Of a stretch of DNA of 64,000 nucleotides, positions 35,649 through 43,822 are shown piece by piece (position 1 is the stretch's first letter; each line of letters opens with the position of its first letter). This stretch comes from Bradyrhizobium diversitatis (GTDB lineage Bacteria > Pseudomonadota > Alphaproteobacteria > Rhizobiales > Xanthobacteraceae), in NCBI RefSeq assembly GCF_016031635.1, contig NZ_JACEGD010000031.1:1-64000 (forward strand), in the 5' to 3' direction. The position numbers were made by a program, and so were the translations under genes. Under the pieces are notes generated by a model that was not told where the DNA came from, ran no database searches, and worked only from the letters and a program-made list of their open reading frames with translations.

Positions 35649-36617
35649 ATGGGATCGTCAAAACTCCCCTCAATGTCCAGACGAGGCTTTTGCCTGTGCT
35701 GCGTCGGCGGTGCTTTCGCCGCCACGACAGGCTGGCTTACACCGAGGCAGGCATATGCCGAGGCCCGCGGTATCGTCAGCCTGATCAAGGACAGTGCTGC
35801 GACATCTCCGATCACGACCTACAAGCTGCGCAACAACATCAGCGTGCTCGAAGGGTCCGGCGGCAATATCGCGGTGCTGACGGGCCCGGACGGAAAGCTG
35901 CTGGTCGACGCCGGCATCGGCGTCTCGCGCCCTCAGCTCAGCAAGGCCCTCGCCGAGCTTGGCGGCGAGCCGGTTGCGCATCTGATCAACACGCATTGGC
36001 ACTTCGACCATGCCGACGGCAATGAGTGGCTGCATGCGGCGGGTGCGAAGATCGTAGCCCACGAGAACACCCGCAAGCATCTCTCTGGCATCCAGCGAGT
36101 CGAGGACTGGGACTACAATTTCCTCCCCTCTCCCGCCGGCGCCTTACCGGCCGAGGTCTTCGCCAGGGAGCACAGGCTGAAGCTCAACGGCGCGTCGATT
36201 TTGCTAAAGCACTACGGACCCGCGCACACCGATAGCGATATCTCCGTCTCGTTCGCCGAGGCCAACATCCTGCATGCAGGCGATACCTATTGGAACGGCA
36301 TCTACCCCTTCATCGACTATTCCACCGGCGGCAGCATCGACGGCATGATCTCGGCATCCGACGCCAATCTCGCCGCGACCAAAAGCGATACCATCATCAT
36401 CCCCGGTCACGGCAAGCCGGTCAGCAACAAGGCCGAGCTCCAGGAATTCCGCGACATGCTGGTCGCCATCCGCGACAATGTCCGCAACCTCAAGAAGCGG
36501 GGAAAGACGAGGGACGAGGCTGTTGCCGCCAAGCCGACCGCAGCGTTCGACGCGAAATGGGGGCAGTTCGTCGTCGATCCCGGCTATTTCACCAAACTGG
36601 TCTACGAAGGCGTGTGA
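35649..36617 (+). CDS. Exported MBL-fold metallo-hydrolase
   Basis: The protein has 322 residues, with CGAGGA upstream of ATG 35649. A Tat-like signal with SRRGFCLCC precedes the MBL fold: zinc motif HWHFDHADG, then HENTRKH, GPAHTDSDISV, LHAGDTYWNG and the late IIPGHGKPV. Family members include B3-like beta-lactamases, glyoxalase-II types and quorum-quenching enzymes; the substrate is unknown. It lies 126 bases after the permease and could be transcribed with it. Confidence 0.85.
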   Translation: MGSSKLPSMSRRGFCLCCVGGAFAATTGWLTPRQAYAEARGIVSLIKDSAATSPITTYKLRNNISVLEGSGGNIAVLTGPDGKLLVDAGIGVSRPQLSKALAELGGEPVAHLINTHWHFDHADGNEWLHAAGAKIVAHENTRKHLSGIQRVEDWDYNFLPSPAGALPAEVFAREHRLKLNGASILLKHYGPAHTDSDISVSFAEANILHAGDTYWNGIYPFIDYSTGGSIDGMISASDANLAATKSDTIIIPGHGKPVSNKAELQEFRDMLVAIRDNVRNLKKRGKTRDEAVAAKPTAAFDAKWGQFVVDPGYFTKLVYEGV

Positions 36618-36696
36618 AGCGCTGTGGTATTTGGGCCGGATTCACAAAACTGCAACGTGCCATCATAAGGCGTGCGTCCGCCAACGAGAGAAGCAC

Positions 36697-37023
36697 ATGC
36701 GCGCGACTTCTCTCAGCACCGTCGCAACGATCATCCTCACCGCCAGTTCTGTGCTGGCGCAGAGCGAAGGCGAATTCCCGGCCAAGCTCGCCGGCCACGT
36801 GACGATGCCTGCCGAGTCGCTCATCGACGCACCTGCCGACGCGCCCGCCGATCTCAACGCCTCAGGCAAATACACCACCGGCAAGCGCGTCGACGCGCTC
36901 GTCACCGGCGACGTCTACCAGTGGGGCGCGCTGATGGCGGGATCGCTGCTCGGCTCGCTGCCGGTTGCGATCTTCTACTCGCTGTTCGTGGATTACTACG
37001 TGTCCTCGCTGACTGGGCGGTGA
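36697..37023 (+). pseudogene. Chimeric gene remnant: phytase-like 5' end joined to permease 3' end
   Basis: The reading has 108 residues. Residues 1-67 (MRATSLSTVATIILTASSVL to GKRVDA) match the start of the phytase-like protein at 39222, and the upstream leader matches too (36632-36696 versus 39151-39221). The rest (LVTGDVYQWGALMAGSLLGS to YYVSSLTG) matches the last residues of the permease at 34626. The join is at about 36897/36898. In the permease part one base is missing near the end (GACTGGGCGG here, GACCGGCGCGG there), which gives an early TGA. A secretion signal is kept, but no functional product is expected. It records duplication plus deletion in this locus. Confidence 0.9.
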
Positions 37024-37031
37024 AGGAGTAG
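36898..37031 (+). repeat. Duplicate of the permease 3' end
   Basis: This segment repeats 35388-35522 with about seven differences, mostly at third positions, plus one single-base deletion. Confidence 0.9.
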
Positions 37032-37036
37032 CAAAA

Positions 37037-37930
37037 CTAGGCCAGCCGCGCCTTGAGGCGCGGCGTGGCCCAATCCAGAAAGGCGCGGAGCTTGAGCGGT
37101 GCAGGCTTTCGCTCCGCGTAGACGATATGCACAGGCCAGGGCGCCTGCTCGAATTCCTCCAGCATGAGGACGAGCTTGCCGGAACGTCGCGCCGCCTCCA
37201 TCTTGTAGGACATCACGCGCGTGACGCCGGCACCTGCAACGGCAGCTTCGACCGCCGCTTCCGAGTCGCTCACCGTCAATCTCGACCGTATCGGCACCGT
37301 GACTTCGCTGCCGTCCTTGACGAACTTCCAGCTCTTCTGCGCCGCATGGCTGTCGACGCCGATACAATCGTGCGACGCGAGATCGGCGGGCTCGCTCGGG
37401 TGCCCCCGCTTCACGAGGTATCCGGGACTGGCGCAGAGCACGAACCGGACCGAGCCGACCCGCGTCGCGATCAGGTTGCTGTCCGGCAGACTGCCGATAC
37501 GAACCGACACATCGATATTCTCGTGGACGGTGTTGACGATGCGATCGGTAAGGACGAGCCGCAGCGCGATCTCGGGATAAGCCTCCATGAACTCGAGCGC
37601 GATCGGCAGAAGGTGCATGTGGCCCAGTCCCCACGGCGCCGTGACCGCGAGATCGCCCCTCGGACGTCTGTACTCGCCGGAGACCTCCCTCTCGGCATCG
37701 TCCACCTGCTCGATGATCCGCTTGCAGGCCTCGATATAGGATCGTCCCGCATCGGTCAGCGTCATCTGGCGCGACGACCTCTGAAACAGCTGGGCGTTCA
37801 GCCGCGCCTCCAGCTCGGCAACCGTCCGGCTGACCGTCGCGACCGGCATCCTGAGGCGCCGGGAGGCTGCCGAGAAGCTTCCTGTTTCATTGACGGCGAT
37901 GATCACCGACATCGCCTCCAGCCGGTCCAT
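37037..37930 (-). CDS. LysR-family regulator
   Basis: The protein has 297 residues. The N-terminal winged helix (SVIIAVNETGSFSAASRRLR, then MPVATVSRTVAELEARL) is followed by the substrate-binding domain, residues about 90-295 (GDLAVTAPWGLGHMHLLPIA, VRIGSLPDSNLIATRVG). LysR proteins often control the divergent neighbour, here the alpha/beta hydrolase at 38064. A palindrome at 37953-37967 lies in the shared promoter region. Confidence 0.92.
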   Translation of the reverse strand: MDRLEAMSVIIAVNETGSFSAASRRLRMPVATVSRTVAELEARLNAQLFQRSSRQMTLTDAGRSYIEACKRIIEQVDDAEREVSGEYRRPRGDLAVTAPWGLGHMHLLPIALEFMEAYPEIALRLVLTDRIVNTVHENIDVSVRIGSLPDSNLIATRVGSVRFVLCASPGYLVKRGHPSEPADLASHDCIGVDSHAAQKSWKFVKDGSEVTVPIRSRLTVSDSEAAVEAAVAGAGVTRVMSYKMEAARRSGKLVLMLEEFEQAPWPVHIVYAERKPAPLKLRAFLDWATPRLKARLA

Positions 37931-37952
37931 CAGACGCGTCTTTCCGTAACCT

Positions 37953-37967
37953 GAGAAGTAGCTTCTC
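37953..37967. promoter_or_regulatory. Palindrome GAGAAG-N3-CTTCTC between LysR and hydrolase genes
   Basis: GAGAAGTAGCTTCTC is a perfect inverted repeat 22 bases upstream of the LysR start. It is a candidate LysR operator, though shorter than the usual T-N11-A site. Confidence 0.45.
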
Positions 37968-38063
37968 GATCATATGGACTGATCCCGCCGGTCGCAATCG
38001 GTTACCCGAAGCTTGCCGCGGACTTTGGAATGCGACGGCTGGAAGCTTGCCTGGAAAAAGATC

Positions 38064-39071
38064 ATGACTACCGAGAACATCACGCGCCCATCAGCCGGCC
38101 TCGATCGCCGGCACCTCGTCCTCGGTCTGTCCGGGGTTGCCATTGCCGCTACTACGCCGGCTGCCGCGGCGAAACCGCAACACGATCGCTCCAAGACGGG
38201 GAGCGGCTATCCGGTCACGTACCATCGGACCAAGACGATCGACGGGATCAACATCTTCTACCGCGAAGCCGGGCCGAAGGATGCGCCCGTGGTATTGCTG
38301 CTACACGGCTTTCCGACCTCCTCCCACATGTTTCGCAACCTGATCCCGGCCCTGGCGGATCGGTATCATGTGATCGCTCCCGATTATCCCGGCTATGGCC
38401 AGAGCGACATGCCGCCCCGCGCGTCATTCAAGTACACGTTCGATCGTTTCGGCGAGCTCGTCGATGGTCTGCTCGACCAGCTTGGCGTCAAGCGCTACGC
38501 GATGTACGTCATGGACTACGGCGCGCCGGTCGGCTGGCGGCTGGCGCTCAAACATCCCGAGCGCATCAGCGGCCTCATCGTTCAGAACGGCAACGCCTAC
38601 GACGAAGGACTGAAGGAGTTCTGGAATCCGATCAAGAAATACTGGACCGACGGGTCAGACAGCAGCCGTCAGGCGCTGATGAAGCTGCTGACCCTGGAGA
38701 CGACCAAATTCCAGTACACCGACGGCATGTCCGACGTGAGCCGCATCTCGCCCGACAACTGGGTCCATGACCAGGCGCTGCTGGACCGGCCCGGCAACAA
38801 CGAGATCCAACTGGACATGTTCTACGACTACCGGACCAATCTGCCGCTATACCCGGCAGTGCAGGCCTACTTCCGCAAGCACAAGCCGCCGACGCTGATC
38901 GTGTGGGGCAAGAATGATTTCATCTTTCCTGCCGACGGTGCCCACCCTTACAAGCGCGACCTTCCCCAGGTGGAGTTTCATCTGATCAACTCCGGCCACT
39001 TCCTGCTCGAGGACAGGTTCGACGAGGTAACGCCCCTGATCCGCGATTTCCTCGCTCGCAAGATTGCCTGA
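38064..39071 (+). CDS. Exported alpha/beta hydrolase with Asp nucleophile (haloalkane dehalogenase/epoxide hydrolase-like)
   Basis: The protein has 335 residues from MTTENITRP. A Tat-like signal with LDRRHLVLGLSGVAIAATTP leads to export. The fold shows HGFPTSSHMF (oxyanion), the nucleophile elbow YVMDYGAPVGW with Asp151 where esterases have Ser, and the late SGHFLLED with catalytic His. An Asp nucleophile is characteristic of haloalkane dehalogenases and epoxide hydrolases. The substrate is unknown. It is divergent from the LysR gene. Confidence 0.82.
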   Translation: MTTENITRPSAGLDRRHLVLGLSGVAIAATTPAAAAKPQHDRSKTGSGYPVTYHRTKTIDGINIFYREAGPKDAPVVLLLHGFPTSSHMFRNLIPALADRYHVIAPDYPGYGQSDMPPRASFKYTFDRFGELVDGLLDQLGVKRYAMYVMDYGAPVGWRLALKHPERISGLIVQNGNAYDEGLKEFWNPIKKYWTDGSDSSRQALMKLLTLETTKFQYTDGMSDVSRISPDNWVHDQALLDRPGNNEIQLDMFYDYRTNLPLYPAVQAYFRKHKPPTLIVWGKNDFIFPADGAHPYKRDLPQVEFHLINSGHFLLEDRFDEVTPLIRDFLARKIA

Positions 39072-39150
39072 GGCGCAACGAGATCGGATCAAGCGTCACA
39101 GAACCCGATTCCGATCTCCTCGCCGCCAAACAGCAGCCGGGCCTGCGGCC

Positions 39151-39422
39151 TTTGGACCCGGCTTCACAAAACTGCAACGTGCCGTCCGCATAAGGCATGC
39201 GTCCACCAACAGGAGACGCACATGCGCGCGACCCTTCTCAGCACCGTCGCAACGATCATTCTCACCACCAGTTCTGCGCTGGCGCAGAGCGAAGGCGAAT
39301 TCCCGGCCAAGCTCGCCGGCCACGTGGTGATGCCGGCCAGCTCGTTCATCGACGCGCCGGCTGACGCACCCGCCGATCTCAAGACCGCAGGCAAATATAC
39401 CACCGGCAAGCGGGTCGACGCG
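39151..39422 (+). repeat. Leader and 5' end of the phytase-like gene, duplicated at 36632-36897
   Basis: From about TTCACAAAACTGCAACGTGC to GTCGACGCG the sequence matches 36632-36897 with scattered substitutions and small indels in the leader. Confidence 0.85.
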
Positions 39423-40577
39423 GTTGGCACCGTCATGGGCAAGTCTTACGAGCGACCGACCGGCGTGTCGCTGCCGTTCAAGGGCCAGCCGCTCCAGGGT
39501 CATTCGGGCATCAAGACCATGCCCGACGGCAGCTTCTGGGTCATCACCGACAACGGCATGGGTGCGCGCGCCAACTCGCCGGATTCGATGCTGTACCTGA
39601 ACCGCTACAAGATGGATTGGGCGAGCGGCAAGATCGAGCGACAGGAAACCATCTTCCTGCACGATCCCGACAAGAAGGTGCCGTTCCGCATCGTGCATGA
39701 GGATACCCAGAAGCGCTATCTCACCGGCTCCGACTTCGACACCGAAGGATTCCAGATCGTCGGCGACACCTTCTGGATCGGCGACGAGTTCGGCCCCTAC
39801 ATCCTGAAGGCCGACAAGTCGGGCAAGATCCTCGGCGTGTTCGACACGGTTGCCGACGGCAAGCCAGTGCGCTCGCCGGACAATTGGGCGGTCGCGACGC
39901 CGGGTGCGCCGGGCGCGACCTACACCAACGTCAATCTCCGCCGCTCCAAGGGCTATGAGGGCTTCGCCGCGTCGAAGGACGGCAAGTTCCTCTATGGCCT
40001 GCTCGAAGGACCGCTGTGGGATGCCGAGAAGAAGGACTGGGAGAAGGTCGACGGCAAGGAAGCCGCCCGCATTCTCGAATTCGACGTCACCGCGGAGAAG
40101 TTCACCGGCCGCTACTGGCAGTATGTGTTCGAGCAGAACGGCAACGCCATCGGCGACTTCAACATGATCGATCAGGCCTCCGGCCTCATCATCGAGCGCG
40201 ACAACGGCGAAGGCACCGCCGACAAGGCCTGCCCGCAAGGCATCCGCGGCGAGAGCTGCTTCCCTGACCTCGCCAAGTTCAAGCGCGTCTACAAGATCGA
40301 GCTCTCCGACGCAAATGTCGGCAAGCCCGTGCGCAAGATCGGCTATATCGACCTGATGAAGATCAGGGATCCCGACACGAAGGCGAGGAAGCCGCTCAAT
40401 GACGGCGTCTACACCTTCCCGTTCTTCACCATCGAGAACGTCGATCGCGTCGACGACACCCATATCATCGTCGGCAACGACAACAATCTGCCGTTCTCCT
40501 CCAGCCGCGATCCCAACAAGGCCGACGACAACGAGTTCGTGCTGCTCGAGGTCGCGGATTTCCTGAAGGCGAAGTAG
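39222..40577 (+). CDS. Secreted phytase-like/esterase-like beta-propeller protein
   Basis: The protein has 451 residues. The signal peptide ends at about SSALAQ. The sequence matches the esterase-like activity of phytase family (PF13449 type): GHSGIKTMPDGSFWVITDNG, GFQIVGDTFWIGDEFGPYIL, GYEGFAASKDGKFLYGLLEG and FPFFTIENVDRVDDTHIIVG. These form a six-bladed propeller; some release phosphate, others act on lactones or esters. The Asp/Asn-rich loops fit metal binding. A clear AGGAG lies 7 bases before ATG 39222. Its first 200 bases are duplicated at 36697. Confidence 0.85.
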   Translation: MRATLLSTVATIILTTSSALAQSEGEFPAKLAGHVVMPASSFIDAPADAPADLKTAGKYTTGKRVDAVGTVMGKSYERPTGVSLPFKGQPLQGHSGIKTMPDGSFWVITDNGMGARANSPDSMLYLNRYKMDWASGKIERQETIFLHDPDKKVPFRIVHEDTQKRYLTGSDFDTEGFQIVGDTFWIGDEFGPYILKADKSGKILGVFDTVADGKPVRSPDNWAVATPGAPGATYTNVNLRRSKGYEGFAASKDGKFLYGLLEGPLWDAEKKDWEKVDGKEAARILEFDVTAEKFTGRYWQYVFEQNGNAIGDFNMIDQASGLIIERDNGEGTADKACPQGIRGESCFPDLAKFKRVYKIELSDANVGKPVRKIGYIDLMKIRDPDTKARKPLNDGVYTFPFFTIENVDRVDDTHIIVGNDNNLPFSSSRDPNKADDNEFVLLEVADFLKAK

Positions 40578-40599
40578 CCTCTTCAGTCGCGACACACTC

Positions 40600-40745
40600 C
40601 GCCGTCGTCCCGGCGAAGGCCGGGACCCATAACCCCGAACGGAAATCGTGGCGCGAGATGGTGCTGCGAATCTTCGTCAAGCCTGATCCTGTGAGTATGG
40701 GTCCCGGATCAGCGCTCCGCTTCGCTGCGCTTGTCCGGGACGACG
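40600..40745. repeat. Palindromic repeat (GCCGTCGTCCCGGCGAAGGC type)
   Basis: CGCCGTCGTCCCGGCGAAGG faces CTTGTCCGGGACGACGG, another dispersed intergenic element type, between the phytase-like gene and tonB. Confidence 0.75.
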
Positions 40746-40768
40746 GCTGAGTTTGCGGGGATGGCACG

Positions 40769-41599
40769 TCACCTCACCGTAAACTCCACCGGGATCGTAA
40801 AACTCATCGAGCCGTTCCTGATCTCGTCCGGGATGGGCGGGAACGGCGAGGCTTGGCGGACCATGGACATCGCCTGAGCGTCGAAGGCGGCGACGCCGGA
40901 CGAGCCGCCGAGACGGCTCGACGTCACCTGCCCGCTGCGGCTGACCGTGAAGTTGAGCCTGGCGACGCCGCGCTGGCCGCCTCCGGCCGACGGATATGAA
41001 TGGAAGCGCATCAGATGTGCGCGGACGCGTTGATTGTAGGATGCAATCGCGGAGGCCGTCGCACCCGCACTCATGGCGGATGACATCGGCGCCTCGTGCT
41101 CGGCGCGCGGGGGCGCACTGGTGCGCGGCGCGGGCGTTGCTTCCGACAGTTTCTTCGCCTCGCGGCGAACCACCTTCGGCTTCACTGGAGCGGGCTTTTC
41201 GACCGGCACGATCTTCGCCGGCTCGGGCCTGGCCGGCGTCGGCTCAAGCTTCTGCTCCGGTGGCGCGACCACGTCCGGCTGCTCCTGCGGCGGCGTCGGC
41301 GCGATGGTGTCCTCGACGGCCTGCTGCTGGACGGGTTCCGGCGGCGAGGCGTCGGCCTCTTGCATGACTGGCCCCGGGGCGACGTCGTCCTGCGTCGGCT
41401 GCGGCGCCGAGGTCACCGGGGCCATGTCGATCATGATCGCCGGCAGGCTGACGCCCTGCTCGGGCTGCGACTTGAGCCAGCTCATTGCAAGCAGCGCGGC
41501 AGCCACATGCAGCGCCACGATCACGGCCGCCGAGACACCCCAGCGCGCGCCCTCGTGCTCGCCGAGCGGCTCGTGCAGGACGAAGGCGTTCGCGCCCAT
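40769..41599 (-). CDS. tonB: TonB-family protein
   Basis: The protein has 276 residues. It has an N-terminal transmembrane anchor (VSAAVIVALHVAAALLAMSW), a Pro/Glu/Lys-rich linker (about residues 60-165) and a C-terminal TonB domain (SYNQRVRAHLMRFHSYPSA, RGVARLNFTVSRSGQV, RQASPFPPIPDE). It transmits proton-motive energy to TonB-dependent receptors, here most likely HmuR. It is the last gene of the leftward heme operon, overlapping the exbD stop by one base. Confidence 0.93.
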   Translation of the reverse strand: MGANAFVLHEPLGEHEGARWGVSAAVIVALHVAAALLAMSWLKSQPEQGVSLPAIMIDMAPVTSAPQPTQDDVAPGPVMQEADASPPEPVQQQAVEDTIAPTPPQEQPDVVAPPEQKLEPTPARPEPAKIVPVEKPAPVKPKVVRREAKKLSEATPAPRTSAPPRAEHEAPMSSAMSAGATASAIASYNQRVRAHLMRFHSYPSAGGGQRGVARLNFTVSRSGQVTSSRLGGSSGVAAFDAQAMSMVRQASPFPPIPDEIRNGSMSFTIPVEFTVR

Positions 41600-42045
41600 C
41601 AGCTGCGTCCGTCGAGGCCGACGAGCGCGACCTTGAGATAGCCGGCATTGCGCAAGGTGTTCATCACCTCCATCAGGTCGCCATAGGAAACGGCCTTGTC
41701 GGCGCGCAGATAGATGCGCTCGTCCTTGCGGCCTTTGGTGGCAGCATCGAGCGAGCCGCTGAGCGCGTTGCGGCCCACGATATCCTCACCCACCGCGATC
41801 GAAAGATCCGGCTTGACGGTGACGAAGACCGGCTTGTCGGGCCGCGGCGCCGGTTCGGCCGCGGTTGCCGGCAGATCGACGCCGATGTCGACGGTGGCAA
41901 GGGGAGCTGCCACCATGAAGATGATCAGGAGCACCAGCATCACGTCAATGAACGGCGTGACATTGATCTCGTGGGTGACGTCGAGATCGCCGGGGTCGCC
42001 GCGCTTGAGCGCCGATGGCGAACGTGCGCCGAGCTTGGTGGCCAT
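41599..42045 (-). CDS. exbD: ExbD biopolymer transport protein
   Basis: The protein has 148 residues. One transmembrane helix (FIDVMLVLLIIFMVAAPLAT) contains the conserved Asp (FIDVMLVLL), which carries protons. The short periplasmic domain has IYLRADKAVSYGDLMEVMNT. With ExbB and TonB it energises outer-membrane receptors. It lies 2 bases after exbB. Confidence 0.95.
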   Translation of the reverse strand: MATKLGARSPSALKRGDPGDLDVTHEINVTPFIDVMLVLLIIFMVAAPLATVDIGVDLPATAAEPAPRPDKPVFVTVKPDLSIAVGEDIVGRNALSGSLDAATKGRKDERIYLRADKAVSYGDLMEVMNTLRNAGYLKVALVGLDGRS

Positions 42046-42047
42046 GG

Positions 42048-42824
42048 CTACTCCGCAGCCCGCGCCAGGCGGAGATGGCCGTGGTCGCGCTGGCGGCTCA
42101 CCAGCAGCATGAGCTGCGCCGAGGCGTCACCGAGCAGCGCGCGGTAATTGGCAATGCCGCGGACGAGATGATTGTAGATCACGACCGCCGGAATCGCGGC
42201 GACGAGACCGAGCGCCGTCGCGAGCAGCGCTTCCGCAATACCGGGCGCGACGACCGCAAGACTGGTGGTGTGGCTCTCGGAGATGCCGATGAAGGAATTC
42301 ATGATGCCCCAGACGGTGCCGAACAGGCCGACGAAGGGCGCGATGGCGCCGATGGTCGCAAGCGCGCCGGTGCCGCGTGCAATCTGCCGCGACATCGCCG
42401 CCTCGACCCGCTCCAGCCGTAGCGCCACCCGCTCCTGCAGGCCGTCGTCGAGAATGCCGCCGGAGAGCTCCGCTTCTCTGGCGCATGACTGGATGAGCTG
42501 GGCGACCGCGTCGCGCGCGTCGCCAGCCCTTGCGGATGCCTCGGCCAGCGTCATGTTGCCCTCGAGGGCGCGCGTCCGCCGCAGGGCGAGCGAGCCCTTG
42601 CGGCGCAGCTCGATGGTCTTGGCGAGCCACACCGTCCAGGTCGCCAGCGAGGCGATGGCGAGCCCGACCATCACCGTCTTCACGATGATGTCGGCGCTGA
42701 CGAACATGCCCCAGGGCGACAGGTTGCGCGGCAACAGGGCTTGGTCGATCGCGAAGGCCGGTGTCGGTGCCAAGGCCAGCGCGATCGTTGCGATCACGTG
42801 CCGAAGTCTGAAAATGCCCTGCAT
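42048..42824 (-). CDS. exbB: ExbB biopolymer transport protein
   Basis: The protein has 258 residues with a possible cleavable N-terminal signal (ATIALALAPTPAFA). Three transmembrane helices are seen; the second and third carry the family motif LATIGAIAPFVGLFGTVWGI followed by MNSF and, after a loop, ALGLVAAIPAVVIYNHL. It forms the proton channel with ExbD. Confidence 0.95.
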   Translation of the reverse strand: MQGIFRLRHVIATIALALAPTPAFAIDQALLPRNLSPWGMFVSADIIVKTVMVGLAIASLATWTVWLAKTIELRRKGSLALRRTRALEGNMTLAEASARAGDARDAVAQLIQSCAREAELSGGILDDGLQERVALRLERVEAAMSRQIARGTGALATIGAIAPFVGLFGTVWGIMNSFIGISESHTTSLAVVAPGIAEALLATALGLVAAIPAVVIYNHLVRGIANYRALLGDASAQLMLLVSRQRDHGHLRLARAAE

Positions 42825-42851
42825 CCTGATCTCCAGACAGATGGAAGGAAG

Positions 42852-43358
42852 CTACGCAGCGGGCTGCGCCGCGATACGGTCCGCAAGCTGGCGGAACCGC
42901 GCCAGTTGATCCGCGCGCAGCGCCCGCGCCTCGTCGCGGCCGACGAAGACCTTGAACATGATGCCGCCGTCGGCGTTGACGAACGCGACGAAGGCCGAGG
43001 ACTTGCCCATGAAGGGCCGCTCGACGAAGGCGATGCCTGCGCAGTGCTCGTGGCGGAGATGGCCATGCAGGCCCTTCGGCTGCATCAGGTTGAAATAGCC
43101 CCGGCCGATCTCGCCCGCGGGAATTGGGCCCGTGAACTCGAAGATCGCATCATCGGTGTGGACGATCAGCGTGACCTCGCCCCATTCCGCGATGTCCTGC
43201 ATGGCGGCGGCAAAGTGCTCGCCGCCCCCGATGCGCATCATGGCAGGCGGCAGCGCCTCGATCACCGCGCGCGGGGCGACCTTGCGCTCGCGCGCAACGT
43301 CTTCGATCACCGCGCCAGGATTGTCGGCCATATACGCCTTGAGATCGGTGCTCGGCAT
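42852..43358 (-). CDS. hutX: Heme utilisation carrier protein HutX
   Basis: The protein has 168 residues of the HutX/HugX type: VIEDVARERKVAPRAVIEAL, HFAAAMQDIAEWGEVTLIVH, GYFNLMQPKGLHGHLRHEHC and PFMGKSSAFVAFVNADGG. It is a cytosolic heme-binding protein believed to hand heme to a degrading enzyme. It lies between the IsdG-like monooxygenase and exbB in the operon, in keeping with that role. Confidence 0.9.
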   Translation of the reverse strand: MPSTDLKAYMADNPGAVIEDVARERKVAPRAVIEALPPAMMRIGGGEHFAAAMQDIAEWGEVTLIVHTDDAIFEFTGPIPAGEIGRGYFNLMQPKGLHGHLRHEHCAGIAFVERPFMGKSSAFVAFVNADGGIMFKVFVGRDEARALRADQLARFRQLADRIAAQPAA

Positions 43359-43388
43359 GTCCGGCTCCCTTTCGTGATCGGCCGCGAT

Positions 43389-43724
43389 CTAGGCAGCCGC
43401 GCTCGCCTTGCGCTCGGTCATGATGACCTCGAACCCCTCGAACTTGGGATGACCGAGATAGAGGCTCTCCCCGGTCTTGTTGTCGGCACGCGCATGGGCG
43501 CGGCGGAATTCCTCCGAGCGCGTCCAGGCCTCGAAGGCCGCCTTGTCGATCCACACCGTGTGCGAGGAATACAGCGTGTGGTCCTCGGCGACCGGCCCCT
43601 TGAGCAGATGGAATTCGACGAAACCCGCCATGCTGCCGAGATAGGACTCCCGCGTCCGCCAGACGGTTTCGAACGCGGCTTCCGAGCCGGGTTTCACCTG
43701 AAAGCGATTCATAGCGATGAACAT
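43389..43724 (-). CDS. Heme-degrading monooxygenase of the IsdG/HmuQ-HmuD family
   Basis: The protein has 111 residues of the antibiotic-biosynthesis-monooxygenase (ABM) fold: MFIAMNRFQVKPGSEAAFET, VWRTRESYL, FVEFHLLKGPVAEDHTLYSS, HTVWIDKAAFEAW and FRRAHARADN. Bradyrhizobium japonicum has two such heme-cleaving enzymes, HmuQ and HmuD; which one this is cannot be told. It opens the heme ring to free iron. Conserved His/Asn near the end fits heme binding. It follows hmuR directly in the operon. Confidence 0.88.
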   Translation of the reverse strand: MFIAMNRFQVKPGSEAAFETVWRTRESYLGSMAGFVEFHLLKGPVAEDHTLYSSHTVWIDKAAFEAWTRSEEFRRAHARADNKTGESLYLGHPKFEGFEVIMTERKASAAA

Positions 43725-43822
43725 AACAATCTCTCCTTGCTATCAAGACGAAAACGCGCCGAAGCCGCGCTGGAGCATCAGCGCGGCCCGGCGGAGGTTG
43801 TGGAGCTGCGGGGCCGATCGGC

